Below, piece after piece: positions 28,601 through 42,129 of a DNA stretch of 64,000 bases. A model generated the notes under the pieces. That model was not told the origin of the DNA. It made no database searches and was given only the letters and a program-made list of their open reading frames with translations. Made by a program: the position numbers and the translations under genes. Location of the stretch: positions 407,501-471,500 of the forward strand of contig JACVTC010000005.1 of the NCBI GenBank assembly GCA_016946835.1, in the 5' to 3' direction. Numbering within the stretch: position 1 is the first letter of the stretch; each line of letters begins with the position of its first letter. Source of the DNA: Neocallimastix lanati (nom. inval.). Taxonomy: Eukaryota > Neocallimastigomycota > Neocallimastigomycetes > Neocallimastigales > Neocallimastigaceae.

Positions 28601-31600
28601 GAAGATATTGAAGATATTTGTGTTGGTGCTGTAAAGGAAGCTGATATTGATACAAAATTGAAAGGTTTAATTGCTGAATGGGAAGAAACAATATTTGTTT
28701 TAGCTCCATTTAAAACAAGAGGTAATTTAATTTTGAAACCTTCGGTTACCTCTGAAATTATTACACAGATGGAAGATAGTTTAATGACCTTATCTTCTTT
28801 ACTTAGTAACAGATACAATGCACCATTTAAGGCAGATATTCAAAATTGGATTAAGAATTTAAGTACTGCTTCAGAAGTTATTGAAAATTGGCTTTCTGTA
28901 CAAAATCTTTGGATTTACTTAGAAGCTGTATTCGTTGGTGGTGATATTGCTAAACAAATGCCACGTGAAGCTAAAAGATTCAGTAATATTGATAAATCAT
29001 GGTGTAAGATTATGAGTAGTGCTAATGAACATCCAAATGTTATTCAATGTTGTGTCGTTGATGAAACTATTGGTAATATACTTCCACATTTATCTGAACA
29101 ATTAGAATTATGTCAAAAATCTCTTAGTGGTTATTTGGAAACTAAGCGTACTATTTTCCCAAGATTCTATTTTGTTTCAGATCCAGCTTTACTTGAAGTT
29201 TTAGGTCAAGCTAGTGATTCTCACACTATTCAAGCACATTTAATGAGTGTATTCGATAGTATTAATAGAGTTACTTTCCATGAAAAAGATTATGATAGAA
29301 TTACTGGCATAGAATCACCAGAAGGTGAAAAGGTTTGTTTATCAAAATCAATGTTAGCTGCTGGTAATGTAGAAATATGGTTAGGAACATTATTAAGTTG
29401 CATGCAAGCTTCTCTTAATGATATTATTAGAGAAGCTGTCAGTAGATTAAATGAAATTCCACTTTTAAAGTTATTAGAAGAATATCCTGCTCAAATTGGT
29501 TTATTATGTCTTCAAATCTTATGGACTCAAATGAGTGAAGAAGCCCTTAATGCTTCAAAGTCAGATAAAAAGCTTATGGCTACTACCAATGCTAAAATCA
29601 CTGAAATTTTAAATTCATTAATTGAAGTTACTACTAGAGATTTAACAAAAATGGATCGTACTAAATTCGAAACTTTCATTACAATTCAAGTACACCATCG
29701 TGATGTATTTGAAAAATTATTTAAAACTCATATTAAGTCAGCAGAAGATTTCGAATGGTTAAAACAAGCTCGTTTCTACTGGCAAGATACTAAAGATTGT
29801 TGTGTTGTATCCATTACGAACTTTGATTTCAAATATCAATGTGAATATTTAGGTTGTACGGAAAGATTAGTTATTACACCATTAACTGATAGATGTTATA
29901 TTACTTTAGCCCAAGCTATGGGTATGTCATTAGGTGGTTCTCCAGCTGGTCCTGCTGGTACTGGTAAGACTGAAACTGTTAAGGATATGGGTAAAGCCCT
30001 TGGTAAATGGGTTGTCGTCTTCAATTGTTCCGATCAAATGGATTACCGTGGTCTTGGTAGAATTTTCAAAGGTTTAGCACAAAGTGGTTGTTGGGGTGAC
30101 TTTGATGAATTTAACCGTATTGAACTTCCTGTACTTTCTGTCGCGGCTCAACAAATTGGTTGTGTTCTTGCTGCTAAGAAAGAAAGAAAGAAGAACTTTG
30201 TCTTTACTGATGGTGAAACTGTTGATCTTAATCCAGAATTTGGTATTTTCATTACCATGAATCCAGGTTATGCTGGTCGTGTAGAATTACCAGAAAATCT
30301 TAAGGTACACTTTAGATATGTAGCTATGATGGTTCCAGATCGTCAAATTATTATTCGTGTAAAGCTTGCCGGTAGTGGTTTTGTTAGTAATATTATTTTA
30401 GCTAAGAAGTTCTTTGTCCTTTATAGATTATGTGAAGAACAACTTTCACAACAAGTTCACTATGACTTTGGTCTCAGAAATATTTTATCTGTACTTAGAA
30501 CTTGTGGTTCTGTGAAGCGTGCTAATCCAGAAGATAGTGAAAATATGATTATTATGAGAGTATTAAGAGATATGAATTTGTCTAAGCTTGTCGATGAAGA
30601 TGAATCACTTTTCCTTAGTCTTGTTAACGATCTTTTCCCTGGTCTTCAACCAAAGAAGGCTTCTTATCCAGCTATTGAAGCTGCTGTAGAACAGCAATTA
30701 AATGAAGATAATTTAATTCCATATCCTCAATGGGTCTTAAAGATTATTCAACTTTACGAAACTAATAATGTAAGACATGGTATTATGGTCTTAGGTCCAA
30801 CTGGTACTGGTAAGACATGTTGTATTCATACCTTATTAAAGGCTATGACTAATTGTGGTGAGCCACACAAAGAAATTAAGATGAATCCAAAGGCTATTAC
30901 AGATTATCAAATGTTTGGTAGATTAGATGTTGCTACTAATGATTGGACTGATGGTATTTTCTCTGCTATTTGGAGAAAATCATTAAAAAAGAAGGAAGGT
31001 GAATATTTATGGATTACTTTAGATGGTCCAGTAGATGCTGTATGGATTGAAAACCTTAATAGTGTACTCGATGATAATAAGTGTTTAACTCTTGCTAATG
31101 GTGATAGAATTACTATGTCTCCTACATGTAAGCTTGTCTTTGAAGTTCACAGTTTACAAAATGCTAGTCCTGCTACTGTATCTAGATGTGGTATGATTTA
31201 TATTGGTGTTAATGCCTTACCATGGGATGTTTATGTTCAATCATGGTATAAATCTAAGAGTGCAAATGAAGTTGCTGTATTTGAACCATTATTTAATCGC
31301 TCTTTCGGTATTGCTACTCAATATGTTAATAATGATCTTCATCCTAAAATGATTTGCCCAGTAAACAATTACATTTCTACCTGTTGTACTATGTTGAATG
31401 GTTTAATTCCAAAGTCAGATGGTAAAACAAGTGTTTCTTCAAGCTACTTAGAAAATATTTTCGTATTTTCTATGTTCTGGTCATTTGGTTCCTTACTTGA
31501 ACTTGATGAACGTAAAATGTTCCAAGAATTCTGTTTCCAAAATATTCCAGATCTTAACTATCCAAAATTGGATCCAGAAACTCAAGATACTATTTATGAA

Positions 31601-34600
31601 TTCTTTGTTAATGATAATGGTGAATGGTGTCACTGGAGTGAAAAGGTTCCACAATGGATTTATCCAACAGATCATGATCCAGAATACTGTAAAATTATTA
31701 TTCCAACTGTCGATAATGTTAGAACCGAATTTTTAATTGATACCGTTGCTAAGCAATCTAAACCAGTCTTATTAATTGGTGAACCAGGTACTGCAAAGAC
31801 TGTTACTATGCAAAAGTATCTCGGTAAATTAAATCCAGAAACTCATTTACAGAAGAACATCAGTTTCTCATCAGCTACAACTCCAATGATTATTCAAAGA
31901 ACCATTGAAAGTTACTTAGATAAACGTATGGGTTCTACGTATGGTCCACCAGCTGGTAAAAAAATGTTTATCTTTATTGATGATATTAATATGCCAGAAA
32001 TTAATGAATGGGGAGATCAAATTGCTGCTGAAATTGTACGTCAAATGATTGAAAACCAAGGTTTCTATTCTTTAGATAGACCTGGTGATTGGACTAGTAT
32101 TGTCGATTTAATGTACTTGGGTGCTATGATGCACCCTGGTGGTGGTCGTAATGATATTCCAGAAAGATTAAAGAGACAATTTGTTATTATTAACTGTACT
32201 ATTCCATCTGACGTTTCTATTGATAGAATTTTCGGTACTATACTTAAGGGTCACTTCCATGTTAAGAGAGGATTCCAGAAACCAGTTATCGAAATTGTGA
32301 CGAAGTTGACCTCTTTAACTAGAAAGGTATGGCAAGCCACTAAAACAAAGATGCTTCCAACTCCAGCTAAGTTCCACTACAACTTTAATCTTCGTGATTT
32401 GAGTCGTATCATTGAAGGAATGTTAAAGGGTGTACCAGAAATTATTGATTCTCCAAAGGCTTTACTTAACTTATGGGAACATGAATGTTCTAGAGTTATT
32501 CCAGATAGATTTATTTGTAATGAAGATGTTGAATGGTTTGACAAAACAATTACTGCTTATGCTGTTAAGGAATTTGGTGAAGAATTAGGACATGTTGTAG
32601 CTAAAAAGAGTTACTTTGTTGATTTCTTAAGAGATCAGCCAGAAAATGATGATGCTGAAGAAGAAGAGGAAACTGATGCCGAAGATTACAAGATTTATGA
32701 AAGTATTCCATCTTTCGAAGTTTTAAAGAACAGATTATTTGACTATATGAAACAATATAATGAAACCGTAAGAGGTTCAAGAATGGATCTTGTACTTTTC
32801 GAAGATGCTATGAAGCATATTATGCGTATTTCTCGTATTATTCGTACTCCAAGAGGTAATGCCTTATTAGTTGGTGTTGGTGGTTCTGGTAAACAATCAT
32901 TAACTAAGATGGCTTCTTTTATTGCAAAAAGTACAGTATACCAGATCCAAATTTCTAAGAGTTATGGAACACAAAATCTTATGGAAGATTTCAAGTATAT
33001 GTATAAGATTGCTGGTGCCAATGGTACACCAGTATCTTTCATCTTCACTGATAATGATGTTAAAGAAGAATATTTCTTAGGTTACATTAATAATGTTTTA
33101 ACTTCTGGTGAAGTTGCGAACTTATTCCCTAAGGATGAAATTATTACCATTTCTTCAGATCTTCGTTCAATAATGAAAAAACAACGTCCACAAGTTCTTG
33201 ATACACTTGAAAATTTATGGCAATTCTTCTTAGATAGAGTTAAAACTAATCTTCATGTTGTTCTTTGTTTCTCACCAGTTGGTGAAAAGTTTAGAAATAG
33301 ATCTTTGAAGTTCCCTGGTTTAATTAGTGGTTGTACTATGGATTGGTTCAATAAATGGCCAAATGAAGGTTTTTTATATTTTTTCCTTTGTTTTTTATAG
33401 ACTAGGAACAAATTTTATTTATTATAAATAATTTATTAATTTATATAAATATATAATATATTATATTATAATATATTATAATAATTATATAGAATAAATA
33501 ATAAAATATACTATTATAATTTGTTTTTCAATTTTATCAATTAAATTTTTAATGTTCTAACAAAAAATCTTTTTTTTTTTTTCTTGTTTAATTTTATTTT
33601 ATATTTTTATAAATTTTAATTCCATAATTAGCTCTTAGAGCTGTAGCAGAAAAGTCATTATCCTCATTAGATATTGTATGTTCAGATAATATTAGAAAAG
33701 AATTAGTTAATCAAATGGCCTTTATACATGATCTTGTTACTAAAGCATGTGATTCCTACTTTACTGAATTCAGAAGAAGAACTTACGTCACACCAAAATC
33801 TTATTTAGCTTTCATTAAATCATACATTGATTTATATAATAAGAAAAAGAGTGAAGTTGGTTTATTAGCTGATAGAATGAATACTGGTCTTGCTAAATTA
33901 GTAGAAGCCTCTGAATCAGTTGCTACTCTTCAAGAAGAATTAGTTATAAAAGAAAAGGAACTTGTTGTTGCTGGTAAGGCTGCTCAATCTGTGCTTGTTG
34001 AAGTTACCGCTAGTACTACTGCTGCCGAAAAGGTAAAAGATTCTGTCTTAAAGGTCAAGAATAAAGCCGAAACCATTGCCAATGCTATTAAGGCTGATAA
34101 GCAATTAGCCGAATCAGAACTTGAAGCTGCAAAACCAGCTTTGGAAGAAGCTACTGCTGCATTAAACTCTATTCAACCAGCTCATATTGCTACTGTCCGT
34201 AAGTTAGCCAAGCCACCACATTTAATTATGCGTATTATGGACTGTGTATTGATTTTGATGAAAAAGAAGTTAGATCCTGTAACTCAAGATCCAGATAGAG
34301 CCTGTTGTAAACCATCGTGGTCTGAATCCTTAAAGTTAATGAGTCAAAGTGATTTCCTTACACTTTTAATGAATTTCCCTAAAGATGAAATTAATGAAGA
34401 AACTGTTGAATTGGTTCAATGTTATATGGACATGCCTGATTATAACTTAGAAGGTGCTAAAAAGGTCAGTGCTGATGTTGCCGGTCTTGCCTCTTGGACT
34501 AAAGCTATGGCATACTACTATGGAATTAACAAGAAGGTTATTCCATTGAAGGCTAATCTTGTTGTACAAGAACACAAACTTGAAATGGCTATGAACGATT

Positions 34601-37600
34601 TGAATAATGCAGAAGCCCAATTACAAGAAAAGCAAGCTGAATTGGATGCCTTTAATGCTAAATATAATGAAGCCATTGCTCAAAAGAAGAAATTACAAGA
34701 TGATGCTGATAGCTATAAGAGAAAGATGAATGTAGCCACAGCGCTTATTGCTGGTCTTAAAGGTGAAAAGGAACGTTGGACCATTCAAAGTAAAGAATTT
34801 GCGGATCGTATTGGACGTTTAGTTGGTGATGTTACATTGGCTACTGCTTTCTTGTCATACAGTGGACCATTCAATCAAACCTTCAGAAATAAATTATTAC
34901 AAAACTGGAAGAAGGAACTTGTCAAGAAGAAGATTCCTCATACTTCTGATATCGATATTAATTTACTGTTTGTTGATAATACTACTATTGGAGAATGGAA
35001 TATTCAAGGTCTTCCAACGGATGAACTTTCCACAGAAAATGGTGTTATTGTTACTCAGAGTACACGTTTCCCATTACTTATTGATCCACAAGGTCAAGCT
35101 AAGTCATGGATTAAATCAAAAGAAGAACAAAATGGTCTTTGTGTCACAACATTGACACATAAATACTTCAGAACTCACCTTGCTGATAGCATTTCACAAG
35201 GTAAACCAATTCTTATTGAAGATGTTGAAGATACATTAGATCCAACATTAGATAATATTTTAGAAAGAAACTTAATTAAGAGTGGTCACGGTTACAAGAT
35301 TATCTTTGGTGATAGAGAAATTGATTGGATGAATACCTTTAATATGTACATTACCACAAAGTTAGCTAATCCAACATACACACCAGAAATTTACGCCAAA
35401 TGTTCTATTATTGATTTCACTGTTACACAGAAGGGTTTGGAAGAACAATTGCTTGGTCGTGTCATCATGAGAGAAAAGCAAGAACTTGAAAATGAAAGAG
35501 CTAAATTATTGGAAGAAGTCAATACTAATAAGAAGAGAATGAAAGAATTAGAAGATAACTTATTACAAAGATTAACATCTACTGAAGGTTCTTTAGTTGA
35601 TGATGAATCGCTTATTGATGTATTAGCTATTTCAAAGCAAACCTCAGAAGAAGTCAGTGAGAAGTTAGTCGTTGCTGCCGAAACTCAAAAGAAGATTAGT
35701 ATTGCTAGAGAAGAATACAGACCTGTCGCAACTCGTGGTAGTATTATTTATTTCTTAATTGCAGATATGAGTATGGTTAATTGTATGTATCAAATTTCCT
35801 TAAAGCAATTTATGCAACTTTTCGATGAAAGTATGGAGAAGAGTGCACCTTCGCCAATTCCAAGTAAGAGAATTCAAAATATTATTGATTATGGTACCAT
35901 GAGAGAATTTATTTATGTTACGAGAGGTCTCTATGAAATTCACAAATTACTTTTCGTACTACTGTTAGCCCTTAAGATTGATTTACAAGATAAGAAGATT
36001 CTTCACGAGGAATTCAGATTCTTCATCCGTGGTGGTGCCGCATTAGATATTAATAATGTTGCTAAAAAGCCGTTCAATTGGATTCCTGATATGACATGGC
36101 TTAATTTAGTAGCCCTCAGTAAGTTGAATGGTTTCAATGATCTTCTAAACCAAATTGGTAAGAATGAAAAGATATGGAGAGCCTGGTATGAAAAGGATGC
36201 ACCAGAAAATGAAATGTTACCTAGTGGATATAATACTTCACTTTCTGTCTTTAAGAAATTATTATTAGTTAGATCCTGGTGTTTAGATAGAACTATGATG
36301 ATGTCTAAGCAATATATAGCTGATTCACTTGGACAAGTGTATGCTGAATCACAAGTTTTGGATTTAGACGCCCTTTTGAATGAAAGTGACAACCGTACAC
36401 CAATGATCTGTCTTCTTTCCACTGGTTCTGATCCATCTGCTGATATTGAAAACCTTTCCAAGAAGTATAAGACGAGTATTAAGGCCATTTCTATGGGACA
36501 AGGTCAAGAAGTACACGCCCGTAAACTTCTATCTCAATTTATGACCAATGGTGGTTGGGCCTTATTACAAAATTGTCACTTGGGTATTCCATTCTTAGAA
36601 GAATTATTAGTATTAATTACAGAATCTGAAACTATTCATGAAAAATTCAGATTATGGATTACTACAGATGTATCAGAAGCATTCCCAATCAACTTATTAC
36701 AAATTTCTATCAAATTCACTAACGAACCTCCACAAGGTATCAAAGCAGGTCTTAAGCGTACATACAACTGGCTTACTCAAGATATGCTTGATATGAGTAA
36801 TAGGCCACAATATAAACCATTGCTTTATGGTTTAGCCTTCCTTCACTCTATTGTCCAAGAAAGAAGAAAGTTTGGTCCTGTTGGATGGAATATTCCATAT
36901 GAATTTAACCAATCTGATCTTTCAGCTAGTATTCAATTTGTTCAAAACCATGTTGATGAACTTGCACCAAAGGCGGGTATTTCATGGCCAACAGCAAGAT
37001 ATATGTTCTGTGAAGTCCACTATGGTGGTAGAGTTACAGATGATTACGATAGACGTCTTTTAGTTACTATGGGTAAAGTATGGTTCGGTGATCACATGTT
37101 TGCAGATAACTTTACTTTTGCTAAAGGTTATTCAATTCCACATTTAAAGACTGTTGAAGATTATCGTGCCTCCATCGAAACATTACCAAATGTTGATACA
37201 CCAGATGTATTTGGTTTGCATGCAAATGCTGATATTGCTTGTCAAACTAAGGAATCATCAAGAACTTTAGGTAAGAAAAAAAAATGTTTATTATATAATA
37301 TAATATAAAATAATATAATATAATATAATATAATATAATATAATATAATATAATATAATAATAAAATTAATATATTAATCTATTATAAAAATTTTTTATT
37401 TTTTAATTTAAATTTTATGTTTTTAACTTTATATTATTTTATTTTATTTTACTTTATTTTACTTTATTTTATTATTCTTATTTTTTTAAATAGATACCAT
37501 TATGGCTATTCAACCAAAGGATAGTAGTTCTGGTTCAGGAGAAACGCGTGAAGATGTTGTTAAAAATATCGCTACAGATCTTTTGAGTAAATTACCAGAA

Positions 37601-38537
37601 TTCTTTGATCCAATAAAGAAGAAGGCCTGTCTTACTAAACAAGGTCTATTGAAACCATTAAACATTTTCCTTGGTCAAGAAATTGATAGAATTCAAAGAG
37701 TTCTAAAATTAGTTAGTGAAACTCTTAATGATCTTAAATTAGCTATTGATGGTACTATTATTATGAATTCACAACTAAAGCAAGCCTTAGATTCCCTTTA
37801 TGATGCTCGTGTACCTGATAATTGGGTAAAGATATCATGGCAATCTCCAACCTTAGGTCTTTGGTATACTGAACTTTTAACAAGAGTTGCCCAATTTGCT
37901 ACATGGCTTTATGATGGTAGGCCAAATGTTTTCTGGTTAACTGGTTTTTTTAATCCACAAGGTTTCTTAACAGCTATACGTCAAGAAATTACTCGTGCTC
38001 ATCAAGGTTGGGCTCTTGATAGTGTTCGTCTTCAACCAGAAGTTATGAAACAAATGAAAGAAGATATTAACTCACAACCTGCTGAAGGTGTTTATATCCA
38101 TGGTTTATTCATTGAGGGAGCTGGTTGGGATAGAAAAAATATTCGTTTAGCAGAATCACAAGCTAAATTAATTTATCAAGCCATGCCATGTATTCATGTG
38201 AGTGCTACTAATGCTAGTGATGATCCAGACCCAAGATTATACAGATGTCCAGTATATAAAAAGTAAGTTTAAACAAAAAATAGAATAATATAATAATACT
38301 ATAAATAATTTATTATTAATCTATAATACTGATTTTAAATAATATTATTTACTTAATTTATTTGTATTTTTATTATTACTTTATTTTTTTTTTTATATTT
38401 TAAAATTATATATAATTCATTTTAGACCAAGAAGAACTGATCTTAATTACATTTTCGATGTTGATCTTAGAACCGATAAACAAACTCCAGATTACTGGAT
38501 TATGCGTGGTGTTGCTCTTGTAGCTGATACATCTTAG
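22668..38537 (+). CDS. Outer-arm axonemal dynein heavy chain, gamma type (13 exons)
   Basis: An ATP-driven motor that slides doublet microtubules in the flagellum. Exons by hand: 22668-22949, 23304-23519, 23688-23901, 24094-24359, 24555-24673, 24818-24914, 25028-25132, 25232-25474, 25647-26434, 26674-33368, 33632-37270, 37494-38262, 38426-38537. Phases agree at every junction; total about 4514 residues, the normal size. P-loops: AAA1 GPAGTGKTE (about residue 1869), AAA2 GPTGTGKTC (2151), AAA3 GEPGTAKTV (2479), AAA4 GVGGSGKQS (2843). The coiled-coil stalk with the microtubule-binding tip spans about 3080-3400. The C-terminal blocks [19 protein letters not shown] and [17 protein letters not shown] match the DNAH5/DNAH8/ODA2 (gamma) class as I recall it. 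Two exons of 6.7 and 3.6 kb hold the motor. The donor at 33369 (GTTTTT) is weak, but the exons join cleanly ([13 protein letters not shown]). Copy looks intact. Confidence 0.95.
37294..37364. repeat. (TAATA)n pentamer array in dynein intron 11
   Basis: About a dozen TAATA/ATATA pentamers just after the donor of the intron between exons 11 and 12. Confidence 0.9.
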
Positions 38538-39099
38538 ATTAAAATATATATTTATATATTTCATATATACATGATAAATGCATAAAATATAATATATATA
38601 TATTTATATTTATATAAAATATATAAAATAGAAAAAGATAGCATTATAATGATATTTTTTTAAACAAAAAAAAAATTATACCACCAATATTTTTTCTATA
38701 TAAATATTTTTATTATTTAAAAAAATTTTTTTTTCCTATTTCATTTATTATAGAACAATGTAAATATAAAATTATTCATAAAAATTACCATATATTGAAA
38801 TTTATTATTTATCTATAATAAAATAAAGATTTAATGAAAAAAAAAATATTTTATGATTAATTAAATAAATAAATAATAAATAATTATAACGATATAAAAT
38901 AACTAATAATAATAATAATAAATTAAGAATAATATATATAAGCATATATATATAAAAAAGAATATATGGGTATATTTACTAGATTTTGTATTTTTATAAA
39001 GTACATATATGATATTAATTGGAATTATATACATGATGAGTTGAATTGTTTGAAATAGATTTATTATATAAAAATAATTAAAAGTATATATATCTGAAT
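38538..39099. other. Dynein 3' flank
   Basis: AT-rich, no gene seen. The last 50 bases (GATTTATTATATAAAAATAATTAAAA type) resemble 40613-40650, so LINE fragment A may begin slightly earlier than I could trace by translation. Confidence 0.6.
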
Positions 39100-39930
39100 T
39101 TAGTATTGGCTTTCAATAGGTACTTCGTGCCAGATGTAGATATAAATTTGATGTTCGTGTTAACAAAACTGCCAAATTGATTGAAGGAGACTGGTGTCCT
39201 TGTTGTTATAGAAAAAATAGTAATCCTCGATTGGTACATTGGTTTTCTAAATGCTATCTTTTCCGTGTATTTTGAAAGAAATATTATAAGGATATTGATA
39301 TTCTTTATTAAAAATTTTATATATAATTTCCAAATATTGTCCAATATCAAATAGTAATGTAAACACTGTTATCACAGATATGAATAATATAGAATTAAGT
39401 TCTGATTCCGATAGTAGTAACGAAGTATATAATATTAGTAATACTATCAATTGAAATAATACTGTTAATAATAGTAGAAATAGTGATAGTGAAAATTATA
39501 ATATCGTTACTACTAATTTAGTGAATAGTTCAATTGGTGAAAATCGTAATAATTAAAGTAATTTTCTGAATAATGAGTGTGTAAATATATATGTGACGTG
39601 TTACCGATTATATAACTTCCTTCTTGGTGGAAGGGATGCAAACATAATAGATTTAAATTATAAAAATGAATGGGATATTTTGTTTAAGAACCAAATCATT
39701 TCTGATGATTATTCAAAAACGCCATTCTTGATGCGATCTGCGACTCTCTTTACAGAAATTATACCTCGGGCTAGTACTCTGCAAAAGTTACTATTCCGAA
39801 AATATAAGCGCAAACTAACCAAAAGCGTCAACGCTGAAAATGCACTAAGACAGGCTAGCAGAGCCCATGCCTCTGAAGGAGAAGACCATAATTTCTTTCA
39901 GATAGTCAATTCAAACCCTAATTCATAAGG
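39100..39930 (+). mobile_element. LINE fragment A: 3' part of a non-LTR retrotransposon
   Basis: The plus-strand translation holds the C-terminal region of a LINE polyprotein in pieces. The first is LRARCRYKFDVRVNKTAKL followed by GDWCPCCYRKNSNPRLVHW and FSKCYLFRVF, a CPCC...H...C zinc-ribbon-like module. An Asn/Ser-rich linker follows with several stops. The open piece to 39928 contains YNFLLGGRDAN, SKTPFLMRSATLFTEIIPR and SVNAENALRQASRA. The same last blocks recur in fragment B, which shows they belong together. Stops and frame changes make it dead. The 5' portion, with endonuclease and reverse transcriptase, is missing. Confidence 0.7.
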
Positions 39931-39950
39931 AAGTGAGGTTCGTCGAATAT

Positions 39951-40689
39951 GAACTCTTTTCTGAATTAATTTATACTTATTTTTGATTATTACTTTTTAT
40001 TTCACGTTCCTATTTCAATTATTATTATGTTCAATTTGGACAAATAATATTTATCTATTTTATTAATTCTGTTAATTTTTTTTTTATAGCTAATAAATAT
40101 CAACAATTATAATAATAATAATAATAATATAAATTAAATATAGGAAGAGAGACAACTTTTCATATCCAAATTATTATAAAAAAAGATTCAATGCATGGGA
40201 AAAAACCAATTTTATTATGTAAAACTTTTTTATCCTAATGTATTTTGAGAATATTTACATTCTATAATAATAAATAATTTAGTTTAATTATTATATAATA
40301 GATAATTAAAATATATAATAATTAATTAGTATTATTTATTATTAATTTATTTTTTATTAAATAATTATAAAACTTTCTAAGATAATTTTTATAATTATTT
40401 TTATTAAATAATTATATTTATTATAAGATAAAACTTTCTAAGATAATTATTGCGAACTTTAATCATTATTTACTTATTCTTTTATAAAATACATGAATAC
40501 TTTTAAATTATATATGATTAATATAAGGTATAGATGATGATCTTTTTTTTAAATATTCAAAATATAATATAAGAAATGGATTACATCATGAACAACAGAA
40601 AATATTAAACTTAGATTTATTATATAAAAAACAATTAAAATATATATTTAATTAATTTAAAAAAAAAAATTTTTTTGAATTAGTAAAAA
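39951..40689. other. AT-rich spacer between LINE fragments
   Basis: No gene. Two similar stretches of the AAACTTTCTAAGATAATT type occur at about 40370 and 40431, a short direct repeat about 60 bp apart. Confidence 0.6.
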
Positions 40690-40765
40690 CCTTATATATG
40701 ATAAGTATTTTAATATTTATATCTATCAATGATATAAATATTAAAATGCTTATCATATATTAAGG
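40690..40765. repeat. 34-bp near-perfect inverted repeat (long hairpin)
   Basis: Left arm 40690-40723 and right arm 40731-40765 are reverse complements apart from one transition and one single-base indel, separated by only 7 nt (TATCAAT). It stands immediately before the readable part of LINE fragment B. This is by far the longest inverted repeat I see in the window. Confidence 0.9.
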
Positions 40766-41830
40766 ATTAAGATGGATTGCAGGTTTACATAAAGCCAAAT
40801 CTTTTATTACTATATATTCTATTTCAAAAGATTTAAATATTCCTCCATTGTCAGCTAAGTGTGATTTATCTCAAGTCAAATGTTTTTATAAATGGAAAGA
40901 TTCAAATTGTATTATTTCCTATTTAATTAATAATATTCCAAAATCTAAAAAATATACATGGACGAAAGAAAGTAGAGCTCTTAAACGTAAACTAGAGTAA
41001 ATAGGTAGTAACGATAAAGAAATCAAAGATTTTTATTGGAATAGAGATATGAAAATCAATTCAATTAAAGCTGAATTTTATGACAAAAACTGATTCGAAA
41101 AAACATCAGATTTTATAAAACTTTGTTATGAATATCCTGATCTTTCATATGGTTTCTGTTGGTTATTGAGAGCACGAAGCATATATATGCTAGAATTGAT
41201 AAAGCTGCAAAAATAATAGATCAAGTGTGCCCTAATTTTTATCCCTATTATAAAAGTAATAAACAATGGATAAGGCATTGGTTAATTGATTGTTTATTTT
41301 TCAATCATATTCGTAGTAAAGTCAATGATAAATCTTATTCTTATATAACTCTTTTAACCGTGGCAACCTAACAAATGACAACGTTAATAGTGATAATGAT
41401 AATAGTAACAGCAATAATAGTAACAGTAATAATAGTTATAATAATATTAGTATTATTAGTAATATTAGCAATAGTATTGAAAATAATGTGTATGTTAATT
41501 CTAGTGTGTGTGAAAAAGTGTTTACTTTCCTTCTTGGAGGAAGAAGTATTAATAACAGTACAAGGGAATGGAAGGATCTATTTAAGTGCCAGATGAAATT
41601 AGTTGTTTATTCTGACACTCCATTCTTGGTGGTTACTGAGGCTCTTCTTCAATCGATTATACCTATTACTATTGGCTAACAATGGTCTTTGTTCAATAAG
41701 TTCAAATCAAATTCTATTACTACTACCAAGAGCATCAATGCTGAAGAAACAATAAGACAGCCCAGCAGGGCTAGCGCAACCAAATAAGATCATAATTTCA
41801 TATCTTAAAATTATGATTAATGTTGTGAAA
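40766..41830 (+). mobile_element. LINE fragment B: 3' part of a non-LTR retrotransposon
   Basis: Reads from GLRWIAGLHKAKSFITIYS through a lysine-rich segment (YTWTKESRALKRKLE), to a degraded zinc-module region (HWLIDCLFFNHIRSKVND, to about 41340), an Asn/Ser-rich linker coded by GATAATAGTAATA-type repeats (41375-41480), and the same C-terminal domain as fragment A: FTFLLGGRSINN, SDTPFLVVTEALLQSIIP and KSINAEETIRQPSRA. Several stops, frame changes and at least one lost zinc ligand show decay. It shares the order of modules with fragment A and with the first half of fragment C. Confidence 0.7.
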
Positions 41831-42129
41831 TCAAAAATAATTATTATACTACAGTATTATAATGCCCTTGTTTTACTTAATTAAATGAATCTAGAATACA
41901 TTATACCATTATTTTATTTTATTTTGTGTTTTTTTTTTTTGTTTTGTTTATTCTTTTATCTTTTTTTTTTCTTTTTATTACATGTATTTTATTAAATATT
42001 TAATTAATAAATATGAAACAAGTTTGCTGATAAAAAAAAATCTATCAATGATCCTTAGTGAAAAATTAGGAAATGAAGAACTTTCAGCAGATAGAATAGT
42101 TGAAAATTTTTATCAACACTACTAATTCC

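Noticed and set aside
31485-31736. Short frames within dynein exons (also 28558, 34823, 36003, 36851)
   Set aside because: Shadows of the dynein reading frame with poor composition.
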